This document shows, one piece after another, positions 8,772 to 16,183 of a DNA stretch of 27,927 nt. Source of the stretch: Nostoc sp. CHAB 5834 (GTDB taxonomy: Bacteria; Cyanobacteriota; Cyanobacteriia; Cyanobacteriales; Nostocaceae); assembly GCA_020829485.1 (NCBI GenBank), contig JAIVFU010000082.1:1-27927 (forward strand), given 5' to 3'. A model generated the notes under the pieces. It saw only the letters and a list, made by a program, of their open reading frames with translations, made no database searches and was not told where the DNA came from. The translations under genes and the position numbers were made by a program. Every line of letters starts with the position of its first letter. The first letter of the stretch is position 1.

Positions 8772-9740
8772 ATGGGTTTGGGAATTCTTAAAGATGGTCA
8801 GTGGATATCTCGAAGGGATCAAGAAGATTCAGAAGGTAAATTTATCCGTCCCTCAACTACTTTCCGCAACTACATTACAGCCGATGGTTATAGTGGGTTG
8901 AAAGCTGAAGCAGGGCGCTATCATTTGTATATTTCTTGGGCTTGCCCTTGGGCGTGTCGCACCGGCATTATCCGCCAATTGAAAGGACTCCAAGATGTCA
9001 TTGGGTTATCAGTCGTTGCCGCAGAAATCGATCAAAATAGCTGGGAATTTGGCGATGAACCGGGGTGCATTCCCGATACAGTCAACGGGACTCAATATCT
9101 TTGGCAACTTTATCTAAAAGCTGAACCTAACTATAGCGGTCGGGTGACAGTTCCAGTTTTATGGGATATCCAAAATAGGACAATTGTCAATAATGAATCC
9201 CGCGAAATCATTCGGATGTTTGATACAGAATTCAATGCTTTCGCCAAAGAAAATATCAACTTTTATCCAGAACATTTACAAAAAGTAATTGACGAGACAA
9301 TTGATAAAATTTATCAACCAATAAATAACGGTGTCTACCGGGCGGGATTTGCTACCACTCAGTCGGCTTATGATGAAGCGGTAACAGAATTATTCACCGC
9401 TCTCGACTACTGGGAAAAAGTATTAGGAAATCAACGCTATCTTTGCGGAAATCAAATTACTGAAGCGGACTGGTGTATGTTCACTACTCTGTTTCGTTTC
9501 GATGTAGTTTATTATGTGCATTTCAAATGCAACTTACGCAGAATTGTAGATTATCCGAATCTGTGGAATTATCTTAAAGAACTTTATCAACTGCCGGGAG
9601 TTAAAGAGACTTGCAATCTTGACCACATCAAACGGCATTATTACAGAAGCCATCCCCAAGTTAACCCAACTCGCATCGTTCCAAAAGGCCCACTGATTGA
9701 TTTTGATGCACCCCATAACCGGGATAAAATATTTGCTTGA
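8772..9740 (+). CDS. Glutathionyl-hydroquinone reductase (Xi-class GST, YqjG/ECM4 type)
   Basis: A 322-residue Xi-class glutathione transferase that reduces glutathionyl-hydroquinones to hydroquinones with release of oxidised glutathione. The catalytic Cys58 lies in SWACPWACR (55-63). Further landmarks are GRVTVPVLWD (about 122-131), IVNNESREIIRMF (about 137-149), and the C-terminal helical domain with RYLCGNQITEADWCMFTTLFRFDVVYY, all typical. The start ATG 8772 has AAGGAG eight bases upstream. It is monocistronic and is followed by a 1-kb non-coding region. Confidence 0.92.
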   Translation: MGLGILKDGQWISRRDQEDSEGKFIRPSTTFRNYITADGYSGLKAEAGRYHLYISWACPWACRTGIIRQLKGLQDVIGLSVVAAEIDQNSWEFGDEPGCIPDTVNGTQYLWQLYLKAEPNYSGRVTVPVLWDIQNRTIVNNESREIIRMFDTEFNAFAKENINFYPEHLQKVIDETIDKIYQPINNGVYRAGFATTQSAYDEAVTELFTALDYWEKVLGNQRYLCGNQITEADWCMFTTLFRFDVVYYVHFKCNLRRIVDYPNLWNYLKELYQLPGVKETCNLDHIKRHYYRSHPQVNPTRIVPKGPLIDFDAPHNRDKIFA

Positions 9741-10012
9741 TTAAGACTGCTGACCTTTAACTGTTTTGTTCGCTTGTCGCGTCATCGCTTCATGAGAATT
9801 ACATGTAGCCCAGAACTTAGTCCCATTCATCTGGGGTAAAAAATTTCAAAGCGTTAATTTTTGCAAAATATACCTGATTCAGTACAAATACTCATAATTA
9901 CAGTAATTCGATAAGGTTTAGAGGATATTTGAAAAGTCCTTTTGTTAAGCTTGAAAACAACTAGCAGTGCTGCGGGGTTCTTCTTTTAAAAGAAGTTACA
10001 AAATTTCCGTTA

Positions 10013-10088
10013 GACCGCCCAACATTAGACGATGCTGAAGTCCCCAACCACCCGGATGTTACCCCGTAAAGGTAGCCAAAAGGCGGTC
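10013..10088 (+). ncRNA. Candidate structured RNA closed by a 7-bp stem
   Basis: GACCGCC (10013-10019) pairs with GGCGGTC (10082-10088). Inside, AACAT can pair with ATGTT, and TACC with GGTA, giving a possible three-way junction. No Rfam family was recognised. The strand is arbitrary because the pairing works on both. It could equally be a decayed repeat. Confidence 0.3.
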
Positions 10089-10140
10089 GTTGACTAATTA
10101 GGTCTTCGTGAGTTTCTATGGTTATAACACAAGGTGATAT

Positions 10141-10224
10141 TAGGATACACTGGCTTTTGAATACACCGGAAGTTTAGCAGCAACAAACAAAATCGCTGCT
10201 AGTGACTTCCTGCCAAGTATCCTA
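10141..10224. repeat. Long interrupted hairpin, 84 bases
   Basis: Four consecutive stem blocks are matched in order on both sides: TAGGATAC (10141-10148) with GTATCCTA (10217-10224), TGGC with GCCA, GGAAGT (10168-10173) with ACTTCC (10205-10210), and AGCAGC (10176-10181) with GCTGCT (10195-10200). The loop is 13 bases. Such a nested match over 84 bases is unlikely by chance; it may be a small RNA or a MITE-like repeat. Confidence 0.55.
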
Positions 10225-10318
10225 TTGCTTTTTGCTGTATGAAACTTACCCCTCTTCTATTACTCTCGTTAAATAAAAATCATAACCCTTGATTTTTAAG
10301 GCTTTGATAAATTTACGG

Positions 10319-10399
10319 GTAGGTTGGGTTGAGGGACGAAACCCAACACGAAAAATCCTTGGTTTTGTTGGGGTTTCACGAATGTTCAACCCAACCTAC
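10319..10399. repeat. Palindromic dispersed repeat (GTAGGTTGGGTTGA family)
   Basis: GTAGGTTGGGTTGA at 10319-10332 and TCAACCCAACCTAC at 10386-10399 are exact inverted ends. An inner CGAAACCCAACA and TGTTGGGGTTTCACG also pair. This 81-bp element, with 'GTAGGTTGGGTT' ends, is, from general knowledge, widespread between genes in filamentous cyanobacteria. It accounts for the apparent short ORF in this place. Confidence 0.8.
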
Positions 10400-10743
10400 A
10401 TTTTTTTCTTTCCTCAGAGTCATAAAAGAGCGTTACTTAAATCTATGGCGAGTCTTCCTCAAGAAGGTTTCTGAGCATCTAAAAAGACTCCCACTGTTTT
10501 GAGGCTATAGCCTTAGAATATTTACAAGCTTTACTTACGAATTAGCTCTCTTTAGAGAAAGTAACGTTTTTGCTGTCTAGGCTGACATTTTACCTGTTTC
10601 TATTGGTATCGGTGTAGCTTAACAAATCAGCCAATTCATTAATATTAAGCCTGTTTTACTATTTAGTTTCTTACCCTGACCTATTAGACTGCCTAGTGTG
10701 TTCATTTCACTTTGTTCAATAGCTTTTAGCCCTTATCGCTCCC

Positions 10744-11256
10744 ATGCTGACCCATCACCGCAAGCCCGTGTGCTTATCACTTATTTCCACTGACCTACCA
10801 ATTTGGTCTGTTGTGGAAACTGCCGCGACATTGTATCAAAAAGATACTGATAGATTCCATTTGCTGCTGACCGCACCGCCTCTAATTAGCTGTGAAGTAG
10901 AGAGTGTGGTAAGTCCAGAGGATACACTTCCTCAAAGTAAGAGCAAAGCTTACGCCCCTAATAGTCCCAGAATTTTGTGGCTGGAGATTTCTCCTTACCG
11001 AGTCATTATGACTATGCAAGGTAATGCTCAAGTGAGTTACCGTCACTTTTGGGAACGGGGCGTTTATGGCATTAGTCGCTATTGGTTGCCAGCTGAGTCG
11101 TTGCAACCTAACAATCCTATTCGTTTACGAAATTTTACTAGTAGCCTAATTCTCAACGGACATCCCTTGCCAGAACATTTGCGTCTGGAATATGAATTGT
11201 GGGCAGAAAAAGTTCAATTAGGATGCTACATACTGAATTTGGAAATTAAACATTGA
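10744..11256 (+). CDS. Hypothetical cyanobacterial protein, 170 aa
   Basis: No family is recognised. The protein has 170 residues, is soluble, and has no signal peptide or membrane segment. It has a beta-rich feel, with a conserved-looking aromatic stretch LWLEISPYRVIMTMQGNAQ in the middle and YRHFWERGVYGISRYW after it (about 99-114), followed by a C-terminal region ending in a Glu/Leu-rich tail. The central segment of about 20 Ser/Pro/Lys residues (SPEDTLPQSKSKAYAPN) is probably a loop. The ATG at 10744 has no strong Shine-Dalgarno. It stands alone, followed by an STRR array. Codon pattern and length favour a real gene. Confidence 0.65.
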   Translation: MLTHHRKPVCLSLISTDLPIWSVVETAATLYQKDTDRFHLLLTAPPLISCEVESVVSPEDTLPQSKSKAYAPNSPRILWLEISPYRVIMTMQGNAQVSYRHFWERGVYGISRYWLPAESLQPNNPIRLRNFTSSLILNGHPLPEHLRLEYELWAEKVQLGCYILNLEIKH

Positions 11257-11266
11257 TGGTTATGGA

Positions 11267-11294
11267 GAGTAGGGAGTAGGGAGTAGGGAGTAGG
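11267..11294. repeat. STRR array (GAGTAGG)x4
   Basis: Four perfect head-to-tail GAGTAGG heptamers just after the hypothetical gene, and before the convergent redoxin gene. This perfect unit shows recent slippage or copying. Confidence 0.9.
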
Positions 11295-11339
11295 GAAAAT
11301 TTTTACACTCAATGCCCCATGCCCTATTCCAAATCCCTT

Positions 11340-11921
11340 TCAACCAAAATAACTGGGTTGGTTTCCAGGTTTCCATTTAATATTGCAACCAACACTCGGC
11401 TTTTGCTCACTTGTAACAGGTTTACCCGCCAGCACTGCTTCAATGGCTGCGCGTAAATCTGCGCCTGTTACAGGTTTACCATTACTGGGGCGGCTATCAT
11501 CTAATTGTCCCCGATAAACAAGTTGCCGTTGCTGATCAAATACAAAAAAATCAGGTGTGCAAGCTGCGGTGTAAGCCTTTGCCGTTTCCTGGCTCTCGTC
11601 GTAGCATAAGGTAAAATTAAACCCTTGTTCTGTTGCAAATGCTTGTAACGAATCTGGCGCATCATCTGGGTAATTTTTTGCATCGTTAGCACTTATGGCA
11701 ACGATCGCTAAATCACTTGTAAAATAATCTTTTCCTAACTGCACTAATTCTTGTTGAATGTGCTTTACAAAAGGGCAATGCCGACAAATAAACATTACCA
11801 GCAGTGCTTTTTTATCTGCAAAGGTAGAAAGTGAAGTTGCCTTTCCAGATACTACTTCCGGTAGATTAAAATCTGGTGCTTTTGTGCCTAATGGCAACAT
11901 AGTTGAAGCAGTTAAAGCCAT
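11340..11921 (-). CDS. Thioredoxin-like/AhpC-TSA family redoxin
   Basis: A 193-residue thioredoxin-fold protein of the alkyl-hydroperoxide-reductase/TSA-like group. The segment GTKAPDFNLPEVVSG (12-26) is the usual redoxin opening. The active-site pair is Cys46 and Cys49 in FICRHCPFVKHIQQEL, a CxxC form (CRHC), so it can cycle as a dithiol. Further landmarks are VAISANDAKNYPDDAPDS, the cis-Pro region TPDFFVFD, and the YRGQLDDSRPSNGKPVTGADLR stretch typical of the subgroup. There is no signal peptide, so it is probably cytosolic. It lies downstream of the Hlip gene on the same strand, separated by a strong hairpin. Confidence 0.85.
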   Translation of the reverse strand: MALTASTMLPLGTKAPDFNLPEVVSGKATSLSTFADKKALLVMFICRHCPFVKHIQQELVQLGKDYFTSDLAIVAISANDAKNYPDDAPDSLQAFATEQGFNFTLCYDESQETAKAYTAACTPDFFVFDQQRQLVYRGQLDDSRPSNGKPVTGADLRAAIEAVLAGKPVTSEQKPSVGCNIKWKPGNQPSYFG

Positions 11922-12000
11922 AGTTCATCCAATATTTTTACGCTGATAACTGCTTTGGCTATCAGTATATTTTTACTCTAGCACTAAGTTTTCCATAAAA

Positions 12001-12028
12001 TAAGAGACGGTAAATTTACCGTCTCTTA
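12001..12028 (-). terminator. 28-bp perfect palindrome between the Hlip and redoxin genes
   Basis: TAAGAGACGGTAAA is followed directly by its exact complement TTTACCGTCTCTTA. On the minus strand it lies 35 bases past the Hlip stop and is followed by TTTTATGG, a short T-rich tract. It is placed well to end the Hlip transcript before the redoxin gene. Confidence 0.7.
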
Positions 12029-12063
12029 TATTTATTGAATATTTAAGTTATAGAAATTAGTTT

Positions 12064-12279
12064 TTACAGACTTGCCAAAACACCAACGATGCCGTGTCCT
12101 GTGAATACTTCTAATGCTATGAGAGAAACAAAACCAATCATTGCTAAACGACCGTTGAGCATTTCTGCATAGGGAGTAAAGCCAGTGCGATCGCCTTGCT
12201 CATCTATGTAAACCTTTGGCTCGATGGCAAAGTTGTTCAGCTTGCCTTGGTCGTCAACTATAGCAGTGTTTGTACGCAT
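12064..12279 (-). CDS. High-light-inducible protein (Hlip/SCP family)
   Basis: A one-helix chlorophyll-binding protein of 71 residues, related to plant light-harvesting proteins; Hlips protect photosystems and bind chlorophyll and carotenoid during assembly or high light. The chlorophyll-binding helix motif [12 protein letters not shown] (about 39-50) is intact, followed by the hydrophobic [20 protein letters not shown]. The N-terminal about 38 residues are cytoplasmic and acidic. The ATG at 12279 is chosen because AAGGA lies just upstream; an apparent extension to 12369 has no Hlip likeness. It has its own terminator, fitting a stress-controlled single gene. Confidence 0.92.
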   Translation of the reverse strand: MRTNTAIVDDQGKLNNFAIEPKVYIDEQGDRTGFTPYAEMLNGRLAMIGFVSLIALEVFTGHGIVGVLASL

Positions 12280-12476
12280 GGATTTTTCCTTGTCTCTCTT
12301 TATGTAAATAACTGTAACAAATTTATTAACTTTTGTAAAGTATTTGAATCTGATCGAGTAGAAGTCCAAGCCAGAGAAGAGATATGATGATGGTCGAGTT
12401 CAAAGCCATGTCTAACCAACAGGCTCCGCTCCTTGTTCGTAAGCACTTTCAATTACAAATCCATCCCTAACAGCTA

Positions 12477-12725
12477 ATGCATCGATTTCGAGTAGAGGTT
12501 ATTGCCAAAACACCAAACCCGCAGCAGGTAATTTATGCCGCGATGCACCAAGACTATACCGATGGGTTCGTGTTTGATAAGCGCGACTCTTGGCCCTCGG
12601 AGTCACAAAGCGGCGAAGTTATTGTTAAGCGACTTTTAGCGGGTGAGAGGGGACACTATGGGCCTCTAGAGCATCCCCAGATTGTTTTCATTTTACTAGT
12701 TTGGCCGATTTACAGGTTTGGCTAG
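12477..12725 (+). pseudogene. thyX: Truncated thyX (FAD-dependent thymidylate synthase)
   Basis: The first 71 codons match the N-terminus of cyanobacterial ThyX closely: MHRFRVEVIAKTPNPQQVIY, then AAMHQDYTDGFVFDKRD, and KRLLAGERGHYGPLEHPQIV (51-70). ThyX proteins are normally a little over 200 residues. Here homology ends at about 12690, after HPQIVF, and a stop follows 11 unrelated codons later. The region with the ThyX signature R-H-R-x7-S and the FAD/dUMP-binding residues is absent, so the product cannot be active. The junction lies about 80 bases before a toxin-antitoxin module. It may still be transcribed. ThyX makes dTMP from dUMP; the ThyA-type gene at 13622 could replace it. Confidence 0.85.
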
Positions 12726-12772
12726 AAGTGCGATGAAGGTTTAGACTATCTCATATAGACTTTTGCAGGACG

Positions 12773-13024
12773 ATGGATATTCAAAAAGTTCTATGCGATC
12801 GCCTAATTATTTCCTCTGATCCACATATTATGAGTGGTACTCCTGTGTTTGTTGGAACGCGAGTTCCATTGCAAACGTTTTTCGACTATCTAGAAGGTGA
12901 AGCAGGTTTAACCGAATTCTTAGAAGATTTTCCACATTTGCAAACTCAGGTGTTACAAGTTTTGGAGGTGATTGCAAAAGCAATGCTGAATCAGGAGCAA
13001 ATTACTTATGCTCATTCTGCTTGA
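12773..13024 (+). CDS. DUF433 family antitoxin-like protein
   Basis: An 83-residue DUF433 protein. These small proteins carry a helix-turn-helix-like fold and pair with DUF5615 PIN-like proteins as presumed toxin-antitoxin modules. The family motif is visible: ISSDPHIMSGTPVFVGTRVPLQTFFDYLEGE (about 14-44), followed by the LTEFLEDFPHLQTQVLQVLEV helix pair. It is intact. Its stop overlaps the start of the DUF5615 reading frame by 17 bases, the usual arrangement. It lies right after the truncated thyX. Confidence 0.88.
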   Translation: MDIQKVLCDRLIISSDPHIMSGTPVFVGTRVPLQTFFDYLEGEAGLTEFLEDFPHLQTQVLQVLEVIAKAMLNQEQITYAHSA

Positions 13025-13518
13025 TGAAAATCTCCTGAGTAAGAAGTTGAAGAAGCCGTTCATAGATGCAGGACATATAGTGCAAAATGTAGAAGATAAG
13101 TAAGTCGGTGAGAATAATTCAAACTATATTAACTAATGTAAAAAATTTTGGAATTAGTTTGTAGTGAGGGCTTCAGCCCTCAAAGTAGGGCTGAAGCCCT
13201 CACTACAAACCTTTAATTATTTACGCCGTCCTACTTATGGGCTGGCGTGGTGTCAAAGATAAGGAACTTTTGGCTTTAGCAGATAGATATCCTTTTGATG
13301 TTTTTGTTACGTTAGATAAGAATTTACCATATCAGCAAAATTTTCGAGTTATTACACTCCGAGTTTTGGTGTTGAATACACTCAGTACGCGTCCAGACTA
13401 TTTGCTGCCGTTGATAATTCAAGTTAGTGAATTTCTGGAATCTTTAGCGCCTAGTTCTGTAACCTTAATAAACGATGAAGGAGAAGTACAACCCTTTAAT
13501 CCTGGTAGTGGCAAGTGA
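13008..13518 (+). pseudogene. DUF5615 PIN-like toxin gene split by a MITE
   Basis: The frame opens at 13008 (MLILLDENLLSKKLKK..., with the conserved LLDENL Asp/Glu) and is stopped at 13101, just inside an inserted element. It resumes at 13237 as GWRGVKDKELLALADRYPFDVFVTLDKNL, where the second conserved acidic strand VFVTLDKN of the PIN-like fold lies. Removing 13098-13236 joins codon GAT to ATG in frame and restores a 123-residue protein, the normal family size. As it stands, the toxin is inactive or split in two. A re-start at 13237 would yield a 93-residue piece without the first acidic residues. Confidence 0.85.
13097..13237. mobile_element. MITE inserted in the DUF5615 gene
   Basis: About 140 bp with imperfect 24-bp terminal inverted repeats: left ATAAGTAAGTCGGTGAGAAT... 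from 13096, and right, read inward, ATAAGTAGGACGGCGTAAAT... to 13237; 19 of 24 positions agree. A TA at each edge is a likely target duplication, as for Tc1/mariner-type or related MITEs. The centre is a perfect 24-bp stem (13157-13180 with 13187-13210) with loop CAAAGT, the 'GTAGTGAGGGCTTCAGCCCT' repeat. It has no coding capacity. Confidence 0.85.
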
Positions 13519-13621
13519 TAGTACATTAAACTTGTAGGAATCTTCATCAGACAAAGAACCTAGTACCAATTTAGATTTAGTGATAAAATAAAAGATTGTT
13601 AATTTTTTATTTTAGCCAATC

Positions 13622-15115
13622 ATGACAGCAACGGGTAAGGCAACCCAATTCGAGTACAAAGCACTGCACAAGCCCAACCAGCTTATTTATGGTCTAGGTC
13701 AAACGGCAGTGATTACAGGATGGACAGTAAAGCAGGCGATCGTTAAACACCTGCAACCTGAAGATTATGCTGTAATTGGGCAACTATACTCGCCCACAAG
13801 AGGGATAAACTTACTAATTCGCAATTTGCTATTTAATCCCCACGTCCGCTTTTTGGTTGTTCTCAATGCTACAAGGGAAGATAATAACGCAGGTGCATGT
13901 CAGTGCTTGCTGGACTTTTTCCGTAATGGCTTTGAAGAAGGTGTGTGTGATACTGGGTTGCGTTGCTGGGTAATTCGCTCGCCTATCCCTGGATATATTG
14001 ATCTTGAAGTGGAAGCTAGTGATTTAGAACACTTGCGGCATTCTGTAGATTGCAAAGAAGCCAAATCAATTGTTGAGGCAGTTAGGCAAGTTTTATCTTA
14101 TGCCCAATTAGAGGAACTTTCTCCTTGGGGTTCGCGGTTAGAATTTCCCATGTCTCTCGTTGAACCAAGTGTTTTACCAGGGCCACGCTACGGACATCGA
14201 ATAGAAGGTAAGACTATAGCCGAAACTTGGGTAAAAATCATTCATCGGATTAAGACAACAGGAACAATTAGGCCAACTGGCTATGATGGGCAATGGCAGG
14301 AATTAATTGATTTAATGGCAATTATTACTGATGAGCCTGCTGACTTTTATTTTCCTGAGCCAAATTATTTGCCAATTGACCGCCCTTTTCTTGAAGAATA
14401 TGTTTCGCAGATTTTAGATGATGCACCTTATCGGGAAGGGTTGAAATATACTTATGGTCAACGTTTACGTTCCTGGTTTGAGCGCGATCAAATTGACCAG
14501 GTAATTCAGAAGTTAATTGGAGAAATTGATGCTGCTAGTGCAGTGATGAATTTATGGGATGTAAAAGACCATGAAAAAGGTGGTAGTCCTTGTCTGAATC
14601 ACATTTGGTTGAGAGTGGTTGATAATGAATTATCACTAACTGCAACTCTTAGAAGTAATGATATGTTTGCTGCATGGCCTGCAAATGCAATGGGATTGAA
14701 AGCTCTGCAACAACATATTAGAGATGAAATTGCTCAACGTTCTGAGTATGACTTGAAAATGGGGCCACTCATAACCATTAGTCAGTCTGCTCATATATAT
14801 GATGATACCTGGGACAATGCAGAGAGGCTAATTGCAAATCAATACGCTGCAATTTTTAATCAGCGTAGCTATTATGACCCCTCCGGCAATTTCCTAATTG
14901 AGGTTGATGGCAAAGAGATATTTATTACCCACATAACCCCTGGTAGTGGTGAGGTGATTAAGTCCTATCGTGGGAAAAACCCCCTTAACTTATTAAGAGA
15001 GATTTGTGCTACCTCTCCAGCAATTCAACCTGAACATACTGGTTATTTAGGTATCGAACTGCAAAAGGCTAGTAGCTGTATTAAAAGTGGCAAGGCTTAC
15101 ATTCAGGATCAGTAA
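13622..15115 (+). CDS. Three-part thymidylate synthase: MtrA-like, ThyA, DUF4346
   Basis: A 497-residue protein. The middle (about 185-410) is a ThyA-fold synthase of the archaeal (methanogen) type. All key residues align with E. coli ThyA: catalytic Cys324 in GSPCLNHIWL, Arg344/Ser345/Asp347 in LRSND, Asn355 in PANAM (the dUMP-selecting Asn), and His391 and Tyr393 in SAHIYDD. It should therefore make dTMP from dUMP with methylene-tetrahydrofolate. The N-terminal about 170 residues (FNPHVRFLVVLNATRE..., CQCLLDFFRNGFEEG) resemble the MtrA-like region found with such proteins. The C-terminal about 80 (YYDPSGNFLIEVDG..., GYLGIELQKA) match DUF4346, which I recall as a pterin-binding-type family. 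It begins a run of four deoxynucleotide genes and lies just past the thyX remnant. Domain naming at the two ends is less certain than the ThyA core. Confidence 0.85.
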   Translation: MTATGKATQFEYKALHKPNQLIYGLGQTAVITGWTVKQAIVKHLQPEDYAVIGQLYSPTRGINLLIRNLLFNPHVRFLVVLNATREDNNAGACQCLLDFFRNGFEEGVCDTGLRCWVIRSPIPGYIDLEVEASDLEHLRHSVDCKEAKSIVEAVRQVLSYAQLEELSPWGSRLEFPMSLVEPSVLPGPRYGHRIEGKTIAETWVKIIHRIKTTGTIRPTGYDGQWQELIDLMAIITDEPADFYFPEPNYLPIDRPFLEEYVSQILDDAPYREGLKYTYGQRLRSWFERDQIDQVIQKLIGEIDAASAVMNLWDVKDHEKGGSPCLNHIWLRVVDNELSLTATLRSNDMFAAWPANAMGLKALQQHIRDEIAQRSEYDLKMGPLITISQSAHIYDDTWDNAERLIANQYAAIFNQRSYYDPSGNFLIEVDGKEIFITHITPGSGEVIKSYRGKNPLNLLREICATSPAIQPEHTGYLGIELQKASSCIKSGKAYIQDQ

Positions 15116-15287
15116 ATTAAAAAACTGTAATTAATATAACTAGCAATTCTAATGTGGATATCATCAGGCTAAATATATCAAGTAATTTGCAACACACCAG
15201 AATATAGCTTAAAATACGTATTGTCAAAGTAGCATTTTCATCAAGTGTCGAAAATTCTGGTGGTTTGTCGAATTAGGGGGTATTTAG

Positions 15288-16094
15288 ATGTCAGTCTTGA
15301 GTGATCGGGATATTATTGATGAATTGGTGCGTGGAAAAATATTTTTTTATCCATTCAAAAAAGAGAATTTGCAAGGTTGTGTTCTCGGTCTAACTGCAAG
15401 TCATTTTGCTTACTCTATTGAACAGCAAGTTCTTTTAACGATTGAAACAGATGCAAATTCAAATACCAGCTTCTTTGAAATAACACCAGGAGATACAGTT
15501 TTGGTATTTACTCATGAATGTGTGGCACTGAATAATTCTTATTGTGCCACTATTCATTCTAAGGTCAAAATGGTCTCAAGGGGACTAGGACATATAGGTA
15601 CGAAAGTAAATCCAGGTTGGTCAGGAATTTTGTCTATCCCGATTCAGAATCTTTCAAATAGAAGTAACAGAATTTATGTTGATGAAGTCATTGCCTATTT
15701 AATATTTCATAAGTTGAGTTCGAGGAGTTTAGATATTGTTGCAGAACATAAATCAGGGAGATTGAATGATTTTCCTGGAAATGTTCCTCAAAAACTTAAT
15801 GAATGGATTCATGATAGTAAAAATCCGTGGAGGAATGGTGATAGAAACGCACTTAAGCAAAGATTAGAGACATCCTCTGAGTATCAAGAAGCTAAGAAAA
15901 ATCTTGTTCAGGAAAGGGCAAGTTACCAACTTAAAAGTATGATAAAGAGATGGGCTGCTCCTATAGTAGTTTCCCTGCTCTTGTTACTTTATTTATATCG
16001 TAATAATAAACTTAGCAATGAGTTAATTATTGCTATTATACCCGTTGCTTATGCAGCCATGTCTGAATTTACCAGAAATACGAGAAACAACTAA
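15288..16094 (+). CDS. dCTP deaminase/dUTPase-fold protein with membrane anchor, catalytic residues lost
   Basis: Residues about 1-145 have the trimeric dUTPase/dCTP-deaminase fold: VLSDRDIIDELVRGKI at the start and VNPGWSGILSIPIQNLSN (107-124) at the active site. Against E. coli Dcd, PGWSG is kept, but the catalytic Glu (in IVLEFYN) is Pro118, the preceding Asp is Asn108, and the GRSSLARLGL loop is replaced by HSKVKMVSRGL. Deaminase activity is thus improbable. A charged linker (150-215) leads to two hydrophobic helices (about 223-237 and 244-258), so the protein is probably held at the membrane with the fold in the cytoplasm. It may bind dCTP or dUTP as a sensor or scaffold. It lies 172 bases after the thymidylate synthase gene and 89 before the next gene, all in one direction. 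Confidence 0.7.
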   Translation: MSVLSDRDIIDELVRGKIFFYPFKKENLQGCVLGLTASHFAYSIEQQVLLTIETDANSNTSFFEITPGDTVLVFTHECVALNNSYCATIHSKVKMVSRGLGHIGTKVNPGWSGILSIPIQNLSNRSNRIYVDEVIAYLIFHKLSSRSLDIVAEHKSGRLNDFPGNVPQKLNEWIHDSKNPWRNGDRNALKQRLETSSEYQEAKKNLVQERASYQLKSMIKRWAAPIVVSLLLLLYLYRNNKLSNELIIAIIPVAYAAMSEFTRNTRNN

Positions 16095-16183
16095 CTCTAA
16101 ATATTTCAACTCAGTAATTATATTTTTCAATTATGGTAATGATTGAGTCTTAAAAAAAATAGTTATTTTTTCGCAAGCAAACA

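Larger units (their letters stand above)
9741..10743. other. 1-kb gene-free region with candidate structured elements
   Basis: No reading frame here resembles a protein. The stretch holds a 16-bp palindrome, CTTCTTTTAAAAGAAG (9980-9995), two larger potential RNA folds (10013-10088 and 10141-10224), and a dispersed palindromic repeat (10319-10399). Bases 10400-10743 are AT-rich with only weak hairpins. It may contain one or more small RNA genes or decayed mobile DNA. Confidence 0.5.

Noticed and set aside
10289..10474. 61-codon ORF on the plus strand
   Set aside because: Most of it is the palindromic GTAGGTTGGGTTGA repeat, so the reading frame is a by-product.
12280..12369. N-terminal extension of the Hlip
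   Set aside because: The extra 30 residues are unlike Hlips, and a good ribosome site lies before the inner ATG at 12279.
12387..12476. Protein-like minus-strand frame before thyX (AVRDGFVIESAYEQGAEPVG)
   Set aside because: Too short, with no start, and probably part of a dispersed intergenic repeat.
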